DNA of 64,000 nucleotides, taken from the NCBI RefSeq assembly GCF_002266425.1, contig NZ_NPMN01000015.1, positions 44,562-108,561 on the forward strand, given 5' to 3'. The notes under the pieces were generated by a model, which did no database searches, was not told the origin of the DNA, and saw nothing but the letters and a program-made list of their open reading frames with translations. This stretch comes from Tissierella sp. P1 (GTDB lineage Bacteria > Bacillota > Clostridia > Tissierellales > Tissierellaceae). The position numbers were made by a program, and so were the translations under genes. This document shows, piece by piece, positions 36,919 through 47,156 of this stretch; position 1 is the stretch's first letter; every line of letters begins with the position of its first letter.

Positions 36919-37642
36919 AAGGATTTTTAAATTTCAAAATCATGGATTAAAAAAATCAATACTAGGATTTTGGAGTGTCATATTAGTAATTAATATATTA
37001 ACCTATATATTAATGGTAAATTTTAATTCGAAGATAAAAATAGGGTTATTTAGCAGCAAGGATGATATATTTTCCATTGTTGGAGGAAATATAATGCCTA
37101 TATTCATATTCTTCATTGTTTATGGTATCGTTATGTATCATGAAGAGTTTGCCTTGGCCCTTAGCTTTGGAGTCACAAGAAAAGATTTTTATAAATCCGT
37201 TATAGTCAATAATATTATAGTAACATTGAGTTTTGCAGCTATTCAGGTTATCCTACAAATTATTGATAAATATTTTGTTGCATCTTTAGGATATAAGCCA
37301 ATGGTGGAATTTGGTATATTTAACACATCAACTGATAATATATTATTTATAGTTTTAACTTTATCTTTGCTCTTTTTAACATTTGTCTCAGTGACTAATT
37401 TGATAGGGGTCTTGCAATATAGATTTGGATATAAATTTTGGATAGGATTTGGTATAACAGTCATTATTCTTCAAATATTGGGTAATTTCTCTGCAAAAAA
37501 AATATTAGGGTTTTCGGATATGTACCAATGGCTATGGTCGAGATTTAATAGCTCCACTACAATTTTTTTAACATTTTTCATAGCTATAGTCTGCTATACT
37601 TTAGGATATTTTCTAATAAGAAAATCTAATATTAGAAAATAG
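36905..37642 (+). CDS. ABC transporter permease
   Basis: A 245-residue membrane protein with about six hydrophobic helices, beginning with a basic cytoplasmic stretch (TKRIFKFQNHGLKKS). It contains YGIVMYHEEFALALSFGVTR, the segment before the second helix typical of ABC-2-like permeases regulated by YtrA-type repressors. Translationally coupled to the ATPase. Substrate unknown. Confidence 0.82.
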   Translation: MGATKRIFKFQNHGLKKSILGFWSVILVINILTYILMVNFNSKIKIGLFSSKDDIFSIVGGNIMPIFIFFIVYGIVMYHEEFALALSFGVTRKDFYKSVIVNNIIVTLSFAAIQVILQIIDKYFVASLGYKPMVEFGIFNTSTDNILFIVLTLSLLFLTFVSVTNLIGVLQYRFGYKFWIGFGITVIILQILGNFSAKKILGFSDMYQWLWSRFNSSTTIFLTFFIAIVCYTLGYFLIRKSNIRK

Positions 37643-37662
37643 GTAAGAAGATGTGCAATTTG

Positions 37663-37710
37663 CAAAACAAAGCTAAGGAAATAGTCCTTTAGCTTTGTTT
37701 TGTTATTTGT
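37663..37710 (+). terminator. Terminator after the GntR-ABC operon
   Basis: CAAAACAAAGCTAAGGA paired with TCCTTTAGCTTTGTTTTG around a 5-base loop, a 17-bp stem. Confidence 0.85.
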
Positions 37711-37773
37711 TTTTATAAAATCCCCCTATTATTCTATAAAGCTATTTGGTATATTAAATATGAGGTGACGAAA

Positions 37774-39165
37774 ATGAAAGTAATGATAGTAGGTGCTGGT
37801 AAGTTAGGATACAAGCTGGCAGAATCTATGGTATTAGAAGATATAGATGTAACGGTAGTAGACAATAACCCAAAAGTAATAGACTTTGTAAACGAACACT
37901 TAGATGTCTTAACTGTTTTAGGAAATGGAATAGATATAAATATACTTAGAGAATTAAGTATAAGTCAATATAACTTATTAGTTGCATCGACTGATAGTGA
38001 TGAAACAAATACTCTTATATGCTCCTTAGCAAAAAAACTAGGGTGTGAAAAGACTATAGCTCGTATTAGAAATCCTGAGTATATGCAGCAGCTAGATTTT
38101 ATAAAAGCTGAAATGGGAATCGATCATATAGTAAATCCTGATTTATCAACAGCTCAAGCAATTGAAAAATATTTATTAAAGAACTATAACTTTTATTCAG
38201 GGGATTTTGCTAGTGGAAAGGTCCAAATGATTGATTTTAATATTGAGCATATGAAAGAATTTGTAGGTAAGAAAATAATGGAATTAGAAGATTTCGATAG
38301 ATTATTGATTACAGCTATATCTAGAGATGGAGATATAATAATCCCAGATGGATCTACAGAATTATTAGCAAATGATACAATTCATGTCATAGGTAGAAAT
38401 GATGACATAAATAATCTAAACAACAAGTTTACTCAGGACATAACTAAAAAGGAAATAGAGAGAGTAATGATTCTTGGAGGTAGTAATATCGGATTATATC
38501 TTGCTCAAAAGCTATCAAAGGTAAATATATCAGTTACATTGGTAGAAAAGGACAAGGAAAGATGTCAAGAATTATCGGAGATACTTAATGATGTACTCAT
38601 TATACATGGAGATGGTACAGATATACATCTATTAGAGGAAGAACGATTGAATTCAATGGGTGCTTTTGTAGGAGTAACAGGATATGATGAAGAAAATTTA
38701 CTCATGGCTCTTATGGCTAAACAATCTGGAGTTCCAAAGACAATCTCAAAGATTAGTAGACAGAACTATACGAAGATAATTGATAGATTAGGTATAGATG
38801 CTGCTCTAAATCCTACTGTTATTGCAGCAAGTAATATACTAAAGTATATCCGTGGTGGAAAGATAGTATCAGTTTCTCTATTGATAGGTGGAGACGGAGA
38901 AGTTACAGAAATAATTGTGGGGAAGGATTTACCTATAGTTGGAAAGACCTTAGAGGCATTAAAATTACCTAAAGGAATAATAATTGGTGCCATAGTTCAT
39001 AATGGAAAAGTTATAATACCTAATGGTAAATCTATAATACATGCCAATGATAGAATAGTTGTATTTTGTCTAACGGAGGATTTGCCTACCCTAAAGATGT
39101 TCTTCAAATCAAATAAGGGAGGGGTACTAAGTGAATTATGGAATCGTGCTAAAGGTATTAGGTAG
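37774..39165 (+). CDS. trkA: Trk potassium uptake regulatory protein TrkA
   Basis: A 463-residue cytoplasmic subunit with two tandem RCK units. Each has a nucleotide-binding loop (VGAGKLGYKLAE at the start, LGGSNIGLYLAQ in the middle) followed by an RCK_C domain (DGDIIIPDGST, NGKVIIPNGKS). It gates the TrkH channel in response to nucleotides. ATG at 37774 is five bases after GAGGTGA; an in-frame GTG nine bases earlier overlaps that site. It overlaps trkH by 35 bases. Confidence 0.93.
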   Translation: MKVMIVGAGKLGYKLAESMVLEDIDVTVVDNNPKVIDFVNEHLDVLTVLGNGIDINILRELSISQYNLLVASTDSDETNTLICSLAKKLGCEKTIARIRNPEYMQQLDFIKAEMGIDHIVNPDLSTAQAIEKYLLKNYNFYSGDFASGKVQMIDFNIEHMKEFVGKKIMELEDFDRLLITAISRDGDIIIPDGSTELLANDTIHVIGRNDDINNLNNKFTQDITKKEIERVMILGGSNIGLYLAQKLSKVNISVTLVEKDKERCQELSEILNDVLIIHGDGTDIHLLEEERLNSMGAFVGVTGYDEENLLMALMAKQSGVPKTISKISRQNYTKIIDRLGIDAALNPTVIAASNILKYIRGGKIVSVSLLIGGDGEVTEIIVGKDLPIVGKTLEALKLPKGIIIGAIVHNGKVIIPNGKSIIHANDRIVVFCLTEDLPTLKMFFKSNKGGVLSELWNRAKGIR

Positions 39166-40579
39166 TATATTAATTCTGGAGTCTATACTCATGACACCAT
39201 CTTTACTTATATCTCTATATACAAATCAAGCGGATAAGCTAGCTTTTTTAATAACTATTCTAATAACTGGAGCAATTGGCTTTGGTCTAACTAGAAATAG
39301 AAGCCGTGATAGACATATAAATGCGAAGGAAGGTTTAGCAATTGTATCATTAGGGTGGGTGTCAATATCTTTACTAGGAGCCTTACCATTATATATATCA
39401 GGTAGTACTCCCACCTATATTGATGCATTTTTTGAGATAGTATCTGGATTTACAACTACTGGTGCAACAGTAATAGCCAATGTTGAGGTGCTGCCAATGG
39501 GAATATTATTTTGGCGTTCCTTTACACATTGGATAGGTGGTATGGGAATATTAGTTTTCACCTTATCATTACTACCAGCCCTTGGAATAGGAGCATTTCA
39601 AATATTCAAGGCAGAAAGTCCAGGACCTATTGCAGGGAAAATAGCACCTAGGATAAAGGATACGGCTAAAATATTATATATAACATATTTTACTATTACT
39701 ATAATTCAAGTTATATTATTGAAATTTGGAGGAATGTCTTTATTTGATTCTCTAGTTTATACCTTCGGGACAGTTGGTACAGGTGGATTTGCCACTAAAA
39801 ATGCTAGTGTAGGTGCCTATAATAGCACTTATATTCACCTTGTAATAGGAAGTTTTATGGTATTATCAGGTGTAAATTTTTCTCTATATTATTCTCTGTT
39901 TAAGGGTAAAGTAAAAGATGTATTTAGAGATGAAGAACTAAGACTTTATTTTGCAATTGTTTTTATATCAGTAACAGTAATAGCAATTAATTTGTTTAAA
40001 ACTACGTATTCTAGCATGGGATTAGCATTTAGAGATTCATTTTTTCAGGTAGGCTCTATAATGACAACAACCGGATATTCTACTGCTAACTTTGATATAT
40101 GGCCAACCTTTAGTAAGGCGATTTTATTGCTTCTCATGTTTATAGGTGCAAGTGCAGGATCTACAGCTGGAGGTATGAAGGTTATTAGAATATTAGTTAT
40201 ACTCAAATTAATTAAAAGGGAAATATTGAAAATCTTTCATCCTAGAGCGGTTAAGCCAGTTAAACTTAATGATAAAATTTTACCCAATGAAACCATAGCA
40301 GGCATCAATAGTTTCACTGGATTGTATATGATAATATTTGTGCTGTCTACTATATTAGTGTCATTAGAAGGTGTAGACTTAGAATCTGCCGCTAGTTCAG
40401 TAGCTGCAACTTTAGGCAATATTGGTCCAGGATTGGGAGTTGTAGGACCTACTAGCACATTTAACGGATATAGTCAAATAAGCAAAGCATTTTTCTCACT
40501 GCTAATGCTCCTAGGTAGACTTGAACTATTTACCTTAATAGCATTATTTGCCCCAAAGAATTGGAGAAGAGAAATATAA
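39131..40579 (+). CDS. trkH: Trk potassium transporter membrane subunit TrkH
   Basis: A 482-residue channel-like protein with four membrane-pore-membrane repeats. Selectivity-filter-like segments are recognisable: TTGATV, GTVGTGGF, MTTTGYST and TLGNIGPGLG. The start is GTG behind GGGAGGGG, inside the end of trkA. It passes K+ (with H+ or Na+ in some members). Confidence 0.93.
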   Translation: MNYGIVLKVLGSILILESILMTPSLLISLYTNQADKLAFLITILITGAIGFGLTRNRSRDRHINAKEGLAIVSLGWVSISLLGALPLYISGSTPTYIDAFFEIVSGFTTTGATVIANVEVLPMGILFWRSFTHWIGGMGILVFTLSLLPALGIGAFQIFKAESPGPIAGKIAPRIKDTAKILYITYFTITIIQVILLKFGGMSLFDSLVYTFGTVGTGGFATKNASVGAYNSTYIHLVIGSFMVLSGVNFSLYYSLFKGKVKDVFRDEELRLYFAIVFISVTVIAINLFKTTYSSMGLAFRDSFFQVGSIMTTTGYSTANFDIWPTFSKAILLLLMFIGASAGSTAGGMKVIRILVILKLIKREILKIFHPRAVKPVKLNDKILPNETIAGINSFTGLYMIIFVLSTILVSLEGVDLESAASSVAATLGNIGPGLGVVGPTSTFNGYSQISKAFFSLLMLLGRLELFTLIALFAPKNWRREI

Positions 40580-40744
40580 AGGTTTGACCAATGCAATATT
40601 CTATGACTTTAAGTTAGTATAAATAAACAACGAGTATTAAACAAATAAAATATAATTAGTAGATGTTTTTCCCTATTCAATCATAGATAAGATATTATAG
40701 GAATTGAGAATAAATAATTTGATATTTAAAAAAGGAGGAGAAAT

Positions 40745-41311
40745 ATGAATTACGAAGTAAAATCACTCAGTCCAGAGTTAGCAGAAACCTTTGTTGAATA
40801 TCTTGGAAATTTGGATTTTGCCCATGCTCCCCATTGGTCTACTTGTTTTTGCAGATACTATCATACAAACTGCTCATTTGAACAATGGCAGAATAGAACG
40901 GGAGAAAAGAATCGTGCAGAAGCAATAGAGCAAATAAAGCTTGGAAATATGAAAGGTTACCTAGTTTTTGATGGAAACAAATGTATCGGCTGGTGTAATG
41001 CAAATGATGTACGTGAGTTTAAGAGACTAGAAGATGATATTGATCATATAATAAAGGAGAAAAAAGTTGGGTGCATAATTTGTTTTGTAATTCATCCTGG
41101 ATATAGAGGAAGAGGTATTGCTAGACTTGTACTTAAGAAGGCAATTGAGGATTTCAAAGCACAAGGCTTTGATGCAGTTATAGCACTTCCAATAGAGATT
41201 AAGGAAGCGCCAGAAAAGGCCTATAGAGGGACATTTGCCATGTATAAGGAACAAGGTTTTGAGGAAATAGAGAGACATGACAGTTTAAGTATAATGTGGT
41301 TGGAATTATGA
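40745..41311 (+). CDS. GNAT-family acetyltransferase
   Basis: A 188-residue N-acetyltransferase with the acetyl-CoA-binding loop in HPGYRGRGIARLVL. A Cys/His-rich stretch near the N-terminus (HAPHWSTCFCRYYHTNC) is common in one GNAT subgroup. AAAGGAGGAG precedes the ATG. Stand-alone; substrate unknown. Confidence 0.85.
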   Translation: MNYEVKSLSPELAETFVEYLGNLDFAHAPHWSTCFCRYYHTNCSFEQWQNRTGEKNRAEAIEQIKLGNMKGYLVFDGNKCIGWCNANDVREFKRLEDDIDHIIKEKKVGCIICFVIHPGYRGRGIARLVLKKAIEDFKAQGFDAVIALPIEIKEAPEKAYRGTFAMYKEQGFEEIERHDSLSIMWLEL

Positions 41312-41505
41312 TAGAATATTAAGGCTTTCTATTTTATGATGGTTATAATGCATTCCTCCCCTTAGAGGGGACAGAATAATATTAGAAATCATAATTTGTG
41401 TTATAGTTTAAAATATGGTGTTACGATAAAAGTTTAGGATTATATATAATGAATATAATATAGTTTTTTATATTGGCACTCTAAATAAGGATAAAAGGTG
41501 AAGGA

Positions 41506-42840
41506 ATGAATAAAGAACGATTAAAAGTAAAATGTATAGGTATAGATGAAGAGGGTAAAGGAATAGTAAAATTAAAAGGGAAAGAATTTCATATAGTAAA
41601 TTTACTAGAAGATGAAACAGCAATAATTGAAATAGTCAAAAATAAAAACGTGGAAACTGTTAAGTTAATAGAGATAGAAGAAGAATCTAAATATAGAGTA
41701 AAGCCTTCATGTCCTTATTTTAATAAATGTGGAGGCTGTCAAATTCAACAGATGTCATATGAGGGACAAAGTAAGTTTAAGCAAAGTAAAGTTGAGGATT
41801 TATTAGGATCTTTCTGTAAAGTAAATGAGATATTAACTATGGAAGAACCCTATTATTATAGAAATAAGATTCATTCAACATTTTCCCATGATAAAAAAGG
41901 ACAGATTATATCTGGATTTTATCAAGAAAATACTCACGATGTAATAGATATAGATAGATGTATAATCCAAGATAGCAAAGCAGATGAAATCATAGAAACC
42001 ATCAAAGGCTTTATGAAATCTTTCAAGATGAAACCTTATGATGAGGATACAAAGGAAGGTTTTCTAAGACATGTGCTTATTAAACGCGGTTTTTCTACAG
42101 GTCAAGTTATGGTAGTGCTAGTAGTAGCATCAAAGATATTTCCAGGGAAAAATAATTACATAAAAGCTTTAATAAAAAAACATCCAGAGATATCTACTAT
42201 AATAATGAATATAAATAATCGAAAAACATCTGTAGTTCTTGGTAATGAAGAAATAGTTTTATATGGAAAAGGTTATATAGAAGATATCCTATGTGGGGTA
42301 AAGTTTCAGATTTCAGCAAAGTCATTTTATCAAGTAAATCCCATTCAAACAGAAGTATTGTATAATAAGGCAATAGAGATGGCAAAGTTGAAAGGTAATG
42401 AAACAGTTATAGATGCATATTGTGGAATTGGAACCATAGCATTAATAGTTAGTAGAAAAGTTAAAAATGTAATAGGAGTAGAAGTAAATAAGGATGCGGT
42501 AAAGGATGCTATCAAAAATGCAAAGCAGAATAATATTAAGAATGCATATTTTTATAATGATGATGCAGGAGATTTCATGGTGAAACTGGCAAATGAAAAT
42601 AAAAGCATAGACCTAGTAATAATGGATCCGCCTAGATTGGGTAGCGATGAGAAATTCCTATCATCCTTAGTTAAATTATCACCAGCAAAGGTAGTATATA
42701 TATCATGTAATCCAGTGACCCAAGAAAGGGATTTAAGGTATCTAGTGAAGAACGGATATAAGGTAATGGAGATACAGCCAGTGGATATGTTTCCTCAGAC
42801 GGCACATGTGGAAGCCGTAACACGACTTGTGAAGGAGTAA
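41506..42840 (+). CDS. rlmD: 23S rRNA (uracil-5-)-methyltransferase, RlmD/RumA family
   Basis: A 444-residue SAM-dependent enzyme. The N-terminal TRAM domain covers about the first 60 residues, followed by the [4Fe-4S] cysteines CPYFNKCGGC and another Cys in DIDRCII. The methyltransferase domain contains VIDAYCGIGTIAL, VIMDPPR and the catalytic Cys in SCNP (about residue 401). Many Firmicute relatives act on U747/U1939 of 23S rRNA, so the exact site is not certain. The C-terminus ends soon after FPQTAHVE, as in the shorter members. Confidence 0.9.
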   Translation: MNKERLKVKCIGIDEEGKGIVKLKGKEFHIVNLLEDETAIIEIVKNKNVETVKLIEIEEESKYRVKPSCPYFNKCGGCQIQQMSYEGQSKFKQSKVEDLLGSFCKVNEILTMEEPYYYRNKIHSTFSHDKKGQIISGFYQENTHDVIDIDRCIIQDSKADEIIETIKGFMKSFKMKPYDEDTKEGFLRHVLIKRGFSTGQVMVVLVVASKIFPGKNNYIKALIKKHPEISTIIMNINNRKTSVVLGNEEIVLYGKGYIEDILCGVKFQISAKSFYQVNPIQTEVLYNKAIEMAKLKGNETVIDAYCGIGTIALIVSRKVKNVIGVEVNKDAVKDAIKNAKQNNIKNAYFYNDDAGDFMVKLANENKSIDLVIMDPPRLGSDEKFLSSLVKLSPAKVVYISCNPVTQERDLRYLVKNGYKVMEIQPVDMFPQTAHVEAVTRLVKE

Positions 42841-43130
42841 AACGACTGAAGAAGTCGATGTACGTCTCATGTCAGGCTTGCCCAAGAACACGAGAGAATC
42901 GAAGTGTGATTGGCAGCAAGCTACAGCTGAGTATAATTCTGATGACATCTTGTACCTCTGAGGCAAAAAAGTAGGTTGAGACACAACATGTAGTAGGCGT
43001 AGCCCAATTTGGCGATAGGGATCAGTAAAATAACTGGTTTTTAACCCTTATAATAGAATAAAATATAGATGACATTGGATAATTTGGGTGATAACAGAAG
43101 GAAATTGGTAAAAAGAGTTTAAGTTATTAG
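42841..43130. other. Atypical non-coding stretch after rlmD
   Basis: The first ~180 bases (to about 43020) are visibly richer in G and C than the flanks, with words such as GTACGTCTCATGTCAGGC and GGCGTAGCCC. No protein, RNA family or mobile-element end is recognisable. It may be the remnant of an insertion. Confidence 0.35.
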
Positions 43131-43159
43131 TTGATAGATTGGTAGATGAATTATATAAT
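43131..43159 (+). promoter_or_regulatory. cysS promoter
   Basis: TTGATA, 17-base spacer, TATAAT, about 65 bases before the cysS ATG. No T-box is seen. Confidence 0.7.
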
Positions 43160-43225
43160 ATAATGTACATCTATTACAAAAAGTGTGATACAATTGCTTC
43201 CAATACTTTATTAGGGGGAGAGGAT

Positions 43226-44638
43226 ATGAAGTTTTTAGTTTTTAATACTTTAACAGGGGTCAAGGAAGAGGTAATACCTATGGAGGAAGGAAAGATAAAA
43301 TTGTACACATGTGGACCTACTGTATACGAGTATGCCCATATAGGAAACCTGAGAACTTATATTTTTGAAGATGTACTTAAAAAATCAATGGAGTACATAG
43401 GCTTAAAGGTAAAGCATGTTATGAATATAACTGACGTAGGACATTTGGAATCTGATTCAGATACAGGAGAAGATAAGATGTCCTTAGGAGCTAGCAGAGA
43501 AAAGAAAACTGTATGGGAAATTGCAAGGTTTTATGAAGATGCATTTTTTAAGGACTGTAAACTTCTTAATATAACAGAGCCTATAATTGTATGTAGAGCA
43601 ACAGAGCATATTGAAGATATGATCAACTTTATTAAAATACTGGAGGATAAGGGTTTTACTTATGTAGCCAATGGTAATGTATACTTTTCAATAGACAAAT
43701 ATCCAAACTATGCTAAGCTAGCCAATCTAAGTCTAGAGGAGCTTGAAGCAGGGAGTAGAGTTGATATAGACCCATTCAAGAAAAACCCCCTTGATTTTGT
43801 ACTGTGGTTTACAAACTCAAAGTTCTCCAACCAAATAATGCAGTGGGAATCACCTTGGGGGACAGGTTTTCCAGGATGGCATATTGAGTGTTCAGCAATG
43901 TCAATGAAGTATCTAGGTGATAGAGTAGATATACACTGTGGGGGAGTAGATCATATTCCTGTACATCATACTAATGAGATTGCTCAATCAGAAAGTGCTG
44001 TAGGACATAAGTGGGTAAACTATTGGGTGCATGGGGAGTTTCTAGTACTTGATAATGGGAAAATGTCAAAATCAAGTGGAGATTTTTTAACTCTCTCAAG
44101 GCTCATTGAAGAAGGCTACGGTCCTTTAGATTATAGGCATTTCTGTCTGCAGTCAAGGTATAGAAAACCACTAATGTTTAGCTTTGAAAGTTTGACAGAC
44201 TCTCAAGTAGCTTTTAAGAAGCTAAAGAGCAGAATTAAAAATATAGTTGATGGTAATACAAATGAGGAAATAATAAATAAGAGTAAAATAATAGAATATC
44301 AAGATAAATTTGCAACTGAAATAGGTAATGACTTGAACATAGCAAATGCCTTTACAGTGTTAGTCGAAGTTATAAAGGATAATATTTTAAATAACACTGA
44401 AAAGGTTTACTTGATAGAGGATTTCGATAAGGTATTTTCATTAAATCTCACTTTAGGTGAAGAGATTATTAATAGTGACAATATTGATGAAGAATATATT
44501 CAGACGCTTATTTTGGAGAGAAATAAGGCAAGAAGTGAAAAGAACTGGGTTAGGGCGGATGAAATAAGGAATATTCTGTTAAAGAGTAATATAGAATTAG
44601 TAGACTCCAGAGATGGAACTATATGGAGAATCATATAA
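43226..44638 (+). CDS. cysS: Cysteinyl-tRNA synthetase
   Basis: A 470-residue class I synthetase. Zinc-binding Cys29 is in YTCGPTVY, the HIGN motif is at residues 38-41, a further zinc ligand lies in WHIECSAMS, and the KMSKS loop reads GKMSKSSGDFLT. The C-terminal DALR-like region ends RADEIRNILLKSNIEL. I start at the ATG behind GGGGGAGAGG; an in-frame ATG 87 bases upstream would add an unrelated leader. Confidence 0.93.
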   Translation: MKFLVFNTLTGVKEEVIPMEEGKIKLYTCGPTVYEYAHIGNLRTYIFEDVLKKSMEYIGLKVKHVMNITDVGHLESDSDTGEDKMSLGASREKKTVWEIARFYEDAFFKDCKLLNITEPIIVCRATEHIEDMINFIKILEDKGFTYVANGNVYFSIDKYPNYAKLANLSLEELEAGSRVDIDPFKKNPLDFVLWFTNSKFSNQIMQWESPWGTGFPGWHIECSAMSMKYLGDRVDIHCGGVDHIPVHHTNEIAQSESAVGHKWVNYWVHGEFLVLDNGKMSKSSGDFLTLSRLIEEGYGPLDYRHFCLQSRYRKPLMFSFESLTDSQVAFKKLKSRIKNIVDGNTNEEIINKSKIIEYQDKFATEIGNDLNIANAFTVLVEVIKDNILNNTEKVYLIEDFDKVFSLNLTLGEEIINSDNIDEEYIQTLILERNKARSEKNWVRADEIRNILLKSNIELVDSRDGTIWRII

Positions 44639-44660
44639 AACGGGTTTACTTTTAGTGGAT

Positions 44661-44700
44661 ATAGAGGAGATGCGATTAAAGTCTTCTCTATTTTCTTTTT
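44661..44700 (+). terminator. Terminator after cysS
   Basis: ATAGAGGAGA and TCTTCTCTAT stem (one G-U pair), then TTTCTTTTT. Confidence 0.8.
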
Positions 44701-44857
44701 ATTTAAATTGAATCTTAAATACCAAGATTATTAATTTTACACTACCTTAGCGAGTGTTATAATTAATCCTAATAAACTTAGAAAAAATAGGTGAGGTATC
44801 CTCCTTAGCAATAGTAAAAAAAAGGTGAATTGCTTATATTGGAACGGATAAAAATAA

Positions 44858-44890
44858 GGATGTGAGAGTGAAAACTTTCATGTCTTTTTT
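44858..44890 (+). terminator. Hairpin with T run in a gene-free stretch
   Basis: GGATGTGAGAGT-GAAA-ACTTTCATGTCT with G-U pairs, followed by TTTTT. The surrounding 44701-45125 contains no gene, so either a small RNA ends here or it is the leftover of a deleted gene. Confidence 0.5.
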
Positions 44891-45125
44891 ATATAATGGA
44901 TAATTAAGAAAGTTAATATATATTGGTCTTGTTGCATAAAAAAAGTCCCAAGTTTTGTCCGCATCTCCAGATGGTCAATTTTCATTGTAAATCAATAATT
45001 ATTTACGAGGATTGAAATAAATATTTTTTCCTTGTATACTACCAGTAGAATGTTTGGAATAAGATAGCATATGGTCGGAAGTGGGATTCAATAATTAAAA
45101 ATTATTTTAGTAGAAAGGGGAAAAA

Positions 45126-46147
45126 ATGAAAACATTATTTGATTTGAGGGAGAAAACAGATGGCAAAAAATATGAACGCTGATTACATAAATAGTGATAC
45201 TATAATTTTGCTAATGGATACAGCGCAAGGATTTATTAGTCATCAAGCGAAAGCATTTTTTGATAGGACAATTCCGCACTACAATCCATATATAGAAATT
45301 GTTGATGGGGAATGCCACCACGTTGCTAGATATAAGAAGTATCCAGACTTGGTATTTTACTTCGATAGGGCAGGATTAAAAAATCAGGAAGAACAAGTTA
45401 TTGAGGATTATTTGTATCGTGCAGCATACCAATTTAAATCGAAGGCTTACCGTATTGATGAAAGTCTGCAACTAGTCAAACTGCAATCTAGGAAAACGAA
45501 AAGGCTAGGCGTGGATCCTGTATCAGTTGGACCTATGGATAAACTTGTGATTTACAATGGTTCCCCTAGAAAGAGCGGTAGCAATTCGGCAATTATACTA
45601 AAAAAAGTTACCGAAGTACTTGGTAATAGGGTTGAGATTCGTGATTTGAAGGAGAGAGATAAATGGGAGATGTGAACAGATACTTTTGAAAGTGATAAAC
45701 ATGTTATGTTTTTTATGCCCCTTTATGTTCATGCAATTCCATCCCATATCATGAGATTTATTGAAAAACTAAAGCCTTCCCAAGGGAGTATCAGTTATTT
45801 TGTGCAATCAGGATTTCCAGAAAGTAGCCAATCTCACTATCTTGAGGCATATTTTGAACAATTGGCTCTTCCAGAGACCAACTACTGCACAAGAGAAAAT
45901 GATTAATCCAATGGTAGATATCATTGTTAACTTGGTGAATGGAGGTGCATTTAACCCAGTAAATATTCAACAATTGGCTAAGCCGATTCATTTTAGCAAA
46001 TGGACGCTAATCTTCTTTAACATATTTTATAAAATCGGATTAACCAACTTTTTTGGGGATCGGCAACTTAAAGAAAATAATGCATATGAAAAACGTTTTG
46101 ATTGTCCGTACTTAGTATTAACTAAGGATAATCAAATACAAATCTAA
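45126..46147 (+). pseudogene. Decayed flavodoxin-like NAD(P)H-dependent FMN reductase
   Basis: Pieces in order: MKTLFDLREKTDGKKY (from the ATG at 45126 behind AGAAAGGGG); after a frame change ADYINSDTIILLMDTAQGF, then VIYNGSPRKSGSNSA, the FMN-phosphate loop of NAD(P)H-dependent FMN reductases; an in-frame TGA at 45673; MFFMPLYVHAIPSHIMRFIEKL; and after another frame change KMINPMVDIIVNLVNGG to a stop at 46147. Part of the C-terminal flavodoxin fold between about 45880 and 45900 is missing. Two frame changes, a stop and a deletion together indicate a true pseudogene. Confidence 0.7.
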
Positions 46148-46177
46148 TGTTCATCTGTTTGCAAATTAAGTCAAACT

Positions 46178-46266
46178 TTTACTACCGCCAAGGGGGTACT
46201 ATCTTACAATGACATCTTTATTGTCACCTCAAGGCATTGTGAAGTTGTGGTTAAGCTTGTAAAGGC
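46178..46266 (+). repeat. Degenerate ~90-bp intergenic repeat, copy 1
   Basis: Shares CCAAGGGG.TACTATCT, ATG.CATC.TTATTGT, CTCAAGGCA and AAAGGC.TAAA.CC in the same order with copy 2 at 47815-47909 (I judge roughly 65-70% identity over the block). The two copies bracket the NUDIX gene and the toxin-antitoxin pair. Confidence 0.6.
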
Positions 46267-46536
46267 ATAAAACCCAGATGTGTCAATGGTTATAGAGGTT
46301 AAAGGCATTGAATGTATAGATAACATTCAATGTCCTTTCTGTTCTAGGGAACATTTCCATTAAAATATGTAGTATATGCTAAAGTAAAGTTTATTCTTCT
46401 AGGGATATGAAAATAGAAATATAAGTTCATTTGATAAAACCAATATGATATAATAACCATAATAAAAAATATTAAGACTAAAGTCAGTAAGGGATTAGGA
46501 ATCAAAAAGGATGATTTTATCTGGAGGGGGAGGACA

Positions 46537-47064
46537 ATGCTGAGACTTACAGCGAGGGGAATAGTTATTAATAGAAACACGGGTAAAATTTTGCTTATTA
46601 AATATTTTGACAAATATTCAAAATCTACGAAGGAGTTTATTGATGGTTTTTGGGTTCTACCAGGTGGTGGTGTTAAAAGAAATGAAACTTTTGAAGAAGC
46701 AATAAAAAGGGAGATTTATGAAGAAACGGGTATAATAAATATTAATGTAAAAAACTGTGTTTTTAGTCGAATAATGCACGCTGAATTGAGGAATATTAAG
46801 CAAAGCTTATATTATGAAAGATATTATATTGTTGAGACTGATGATGTTGAAATAAGCATCAACAACTTAACAAAAAATGAAATTAAGGTCATTTGTGAAT
46901 ACAAATGGTGGTCAATAAATGAGCTTAAGCAAACCGAGGATGTCATATTTCCTTTATCGTTAAAAACCCATATTGATTTAGCTTTAATAAGCCCAACCTA
47001 TCCAATTGATATATCAGATTCAGATGAACTTTTAGGGGTTTCATTAAGCCAAAAAATAAAATAA
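46537..47064 (+). CDS. NUDIX hydrolase
   Basis: A 175-residue NUDIX protein. The box is GGGVKRNETFEEAIKREI followed by YEETGI, matching GX5EX7REUXEEXGU with all metal-binding Glu residues. Such enzymes hydrolyse nucleoside diphosphates linked to another moiety. GGAGGGGGAGG precedes the ATG. No neighbouring pathway identifies the substrate. It lies between two copies of a degenerate repeat, as if part of an inserted segment. Confidence 0.88.
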   Translation: MLRLTARGIVINRNTGKILLIKYFDKYSKSTKEFIDGFWVLPGGGVKRNETFEEAIKREIYEETGIININVKNCVFSRIMHAELRNIKQSLYYERYYIVETDDVEISINNLTKNEIKVICEYKWWSINELKQTEDVIFPLSLKTHIDLALISPTYPIDISDSDELLGVSLSQKIK

Positions 47065-47156
47065 GAATAGCTTAATGGGGCTATATATCAATTTATAAAT
47101 AGAATATGATATAATTAATATATAGTGTATAGTTAATAAGAAGGAGGATTGAGGCT

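Noticed and set aside
43139..43225. N-terminal extension of CysS
   Set aside because: In-frame with cysS, but it overlaps the promoter; the family N-terminus and the ribosome site are at 43226.
42841..43225. T-box leader before cysS
   Set aside because: No AGGGTGG-type T-box, specifier stem or terminator-antiterminator pair could be found.
45673..45675. In-frame TGA in the FMN-reductase-like gene as selenocysteine
   Set aside because: It follows a Met in a region without Cys partner or redox motif, and the gene also has frame changes and an internal deletion, so a nonsense mutation (possibly Trp TGG to TGA) is far more likely.
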